From an uncultured Alphaproteobacteria bacterium (GTDB lineage: Bacteria; Pseudomonadota; Alphaproteobacteria; HIMB59; GCA-002718135), in assembly GCA_902539825.1 (NCBI GenBank), contig CACBMH010000009.1, forward strand, positions 1 through 36,945: a stretch of 36,945 nucleotides of DNA, written 5' to 3'. Position 1 is the stretch's first letter, and every line of letters starts with the position of its first letter. Positions 35,177 through 36,945 of the stretch are shown one piece after another. A program made the position numbers and the translations under genes. A model generated the notes under the pieces. That model searched no databases. It had not been told where the DNA came from and saw nothing but the letters and a program-made list of their open reading frames with translations.

Positions 35177-36619
35177 TTACATATTATTAAATTCTTTAAT
35201 CTTATTGTCTAGAGAAAGCATATAATCATAATGTGAATTCCAAAATTTTTGATCTTTTCTTTTTTCAAATTCCTCAAGACTTACACCTTGTTGCTCTACC
35301 CAAGTAAAGTACCCTAAATTAAATATTCTTTTCTTATCCATGTAAGAAAGTTCTAGCATATTATCAGTAGATATTCCTGATAAGTGTTTTCCAAATAGTT
35401 CAGCACAGACTATTTCATCAAAATTGTTTTTAAAATCAGCAATGGTCTTTTTCAACTCTGACATATATAAATCTGCACCATCTGTAGCGACCGTTATAAT
35501 TGCTTCATCACTATTTAAATCCATATATTTAGCTAGTTTAATTGATGCCAGTATATTTGCTATTGCTGAAAAGCCAAATTCAGGAAGTCGAGAAACAAAA
35601 TCAGGCTCAAAATTTTTTTTCTCAATTAAAAACTTTTTTCCTATTTCAGTATTAAAAATCATATTTAGATTATTTGTAGCTTGATCAGAAACATCTACGA
35701 CAAAATCTGTATTCATTACATTATGAATAAGGGGAACATGTTTGTCACCAATTCCTTGTATATTATGTTCACCATAACCTCCATGAAGCAATGTTGGACA
35801 CTCCAAAGCTTCAACAACTGCAATCTTCGTCTTTAATTTGTCTTTAAGATAATCTCCTGCTGCTAGAGTGCCGCTTGATCCTGAAGCACTTACGTAAAAC
35901 CTGGGAGTTAAATTACTGTTACCTTTAACTTTAAGAAATGATTTTTCAAACGATGGACCAGTAACAGAACGATGAATACTGTAATTATAATACTCATCAA
36001 ATTGATTTATTATATCATTTTGATTATCTTTTTTTAATTCATTACAAGCATCGTAGATTTCTTTAACATTACTTTCTGTGCCTTTTGTCTTTATGATATT
36101 TTTTTTATCTTCAACCCAATTATTCAACCATTCAAATCTCTCATTACTCATTCCTTTAGGAAGTATTGCAATACTATTAAGACCCATTATCCGAGATATT
36201 GCTACTCCGCCCCTACAATAATTTCCTGTTGAAGGCCAAACTGCTTTATGTTTTTCATAATCAAAAGTGCCATTCAATATTCTTGGAAGCAAACAACCAT
36301 AAGCTGCCAAAACTTTATGAGCTGTTATTAAGGGAAAATATCGTCCCATATTTACAATTATCTTTGCCTTAACACCCGTAAATTCTGTTGGAAGCACAAT
36401 ATATTCAGGCTCATTTCCAAAACCTGATTGATCTCTTTTATTAAACCAATGAACTCTAAAGAGGTTGAGAGGATTGATATCATTATTATTTATTTTTTTT
36501 AGAGAATGTTTAATATCATCATTAATAATTTGAGGGTCTTTAAGTTCACTAATACTTGGCAAGACAACTCCTTTTGATTTGAAGTAATCAGACGTTTTTT
36601 TTATTATTGCTTGACTCAT
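35177..36619 (-). CDS. PLP-dependent fold-type II enzyme (cysteine synthase/threonine dehydratase-like)
   Basis: A 480-residue protein of the fold-type II PLP superfamily, longer than cysteine synthase (about 310). The probable Schiff-base Lys is Lys102 in LITAHKVLAAYG. The substrate loop is STGNYCRGG (130-138), followed by a Gly/Ser phosphate cradle SASGSSGTLAAG. It belongs to an uncharacterised branch seen next to ornithine-cyclodeaminase-family genes. Comparable pairs (EutB/EutC in ectoine use, SbnA/SbnB in diaminopropionate synthesis) combine a beta-elimination or replacement enzyme with an OCD reductase. Here a lyase/deaminase role on a diamino or hydroxy amino acid is likely. It is 3 nt after the OCD gene. 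Confidence 0.8.
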   Translation of the reverse strand: MSQAIIKKTSDYFKSKGVVLPSISELKDPQIINDDIKHSLKKINNNDINPLNLFRVHWFNKRDQSGFGNEPEYIVLPTEFTGVKAKIIVNMGRYFPLITAHKVLAAYGCLLPRILNGTFDYEKHKAVWPSTGNYCRGGVAISRIMGLNSIAILPKGMSNERFEWLNNWVEDKKNIIKTKGTESNVKEIYDACNELKKDNQNDIINQFDEYYNYSIHRSVTGPSFEKSFLKVKGNSNLTPRFYVSASGSSGTLAAGDYLKDKLKTKIAVVEALECPTLLHGGYGEHNIQGIGDKHVPLIHNVMNTDFVVDVSDQATNNLNMIFNTEIGKKFLIEKKNFEPDFVSRLPEFGFSAIANILASIKLAKYMDLNSDEAIITVATDGADLYMSELKKTIADFKNNFDEIVCAELFGKHLSGISTDNMLELSYMDKKRIFNLGYFTWVEQQGVSLEEFEKRKDQKFWNSHYDYMLSLDNKIKEFNNM

Positions 36620-36622
36620 AAA

Positions 36623-36945
36623 TTAAATATTGATGCCTAAATTATTTGTTTTACAAAGATTATAAGCAAATCTTGCAATTGCAGTATCTTGTACGCCAGT
36701 TCCTGTCAAATCACATATCGTTATATCTTCTTTATTTTTTCTTCCTAAGCTTGGATCATTAATAATATCACCAAGTTCATTAAATTTTTCTTTAGAAGAA
36801 ATTATATTTTGTTTTAAAGCATGATGTAATTCACCCAAAACACTTGTTTGTAATTGATTGTCTGGCACATATTGATCGCAATATTTTAACATCTGAGGAT
36901 CTAATTCGTTTTTTTGTTCTGCATCTGATCCCATTGCTGTTATGT
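36623..36945 (-). CDS. ornithine cyclodeaminase/mu-crystallin family protein, C-terminal part (5' end cut by window edge)
   Basis: The frame is open to the right edge, so at least 107 residues of the C-terminus are seen. An internal Met (MGSDAEQK) is not the start: the residues before it (Ile-Thr-Ala) complete the ITAMGSDAEQKNELDP motif of the family's NAD(P)-binding domain, and ICDLTGTGVQDTAIARFAY is the usual C-terminal signature. Family members are ornithine cyclodeaminases, pyrroline-2-carboxylate or ketimine reductases, and amino-acid dehydrogenases. Paired with the PLP enzyme and with a Ser-Cys racemase-family enzyme downstream, a pyrroline-2-carboxylate reductase or EutC-like role is plausible. 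It is the first gene seen of the long minus-strand operon. Confidence 0.85.
   Translation of the reverse strand, partial: ITAMGSDAEQKNELDPQMLKYCDQYVPDNQLQTSVLGELHHALKQNIISSKEKFNELGDIINDPSLGRKNKEDITICDLTGTGVQDTAIARFAYNLCKTNNLGINI

Overview
The window is AT-rich and very tightly packed: almost every base is coding, many genes overlap by 1-8 nt, and no gene-free stretch reaches 300 bases. The gene families point to a streamlined marine alphaproteobacterium of the Pelagibacterales or HIMB59/AEGEAN-169 kind: a polyamine-type ABC importer, a TRAP transporter, heterotetrameric sarcosine oxidase, a gamma-butyrobetaine hydroxylase and many dehydrogenases. That placement is inference, because no rRNA or marker gene is present. 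No rRNA, tRNA, mobile element, CRISPR array, phage gene or recognisable transcription factor was seen.

Layout. (A) 1-9483, sugar/polyol and sugar-acid oxidation. It holds the 5' part of a gamma-butyrobetaine dioxygenase, three short-chain dehydrogenases, an IolG-type inositol dehydrogenase, a second Gfo/Idh/MocA oxidoreductase, a fused altronate/galactarate-type dehydratase, an iron-containing alcohol dehydrogenase and an aldehyde dehydrogenase. (B) 9486-15404, a TRAP transporter in the order Q-M-P followed by a glutamine-synthetase-like ligase, with a divergent aldehyde dehydrogenase. (C) 15401-21197, a spermidine/putrescine-type ABC transporter in the order A-D-B-C plus a DadA-like FAD amino-acid/amine dehydrogenase. 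(D) 21263-25514, an EamA permease, an M19 dipeptidase homologue that has lost metal ligands, and a conserved pair of unknowns (a 554-aa protein plus a DUF3726-like protein). (E) 25511-36945, one long minus-strand operon. In transcription order it encodes an ornithine-cyclodeaminase-family protein (partial), a PLP-dependent lyase-like enzyme, an M20 amidohydrolase, a creatinase-like M24 protein, a proline-racemase-family enzyme with Ser in place of the first catalytic Cys, sarcosine oxidase subunits B, D, A and G, and an ectoine-hydrolase-like M24 protein.

The common theme is uptake and stepwise oxidation of small nitrogenous osmolytes (polyamines, N-methylated or cyclic amino acids, betaines) and sugar acids. 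Block E is the best candidate for an undescribed pathway. Its enzymes would suit hydrolysis of an amidated or cyclic precursor, N-demethylation by SoxBDAG, and racemisation/dehydration plus reduction of a proline-like product.

The oddest sequence feature is that both ABC permease genes (potB and potC) carry a +1 frameshift in a T-homopolymer near the start of the gene, and potB lacks a canonical start codon. In addition, both periplasmic binding-protein genes have the strongest ribosome binding sites seen, and each is followed by an intrinsic terminator hairpin placed inside the operon.
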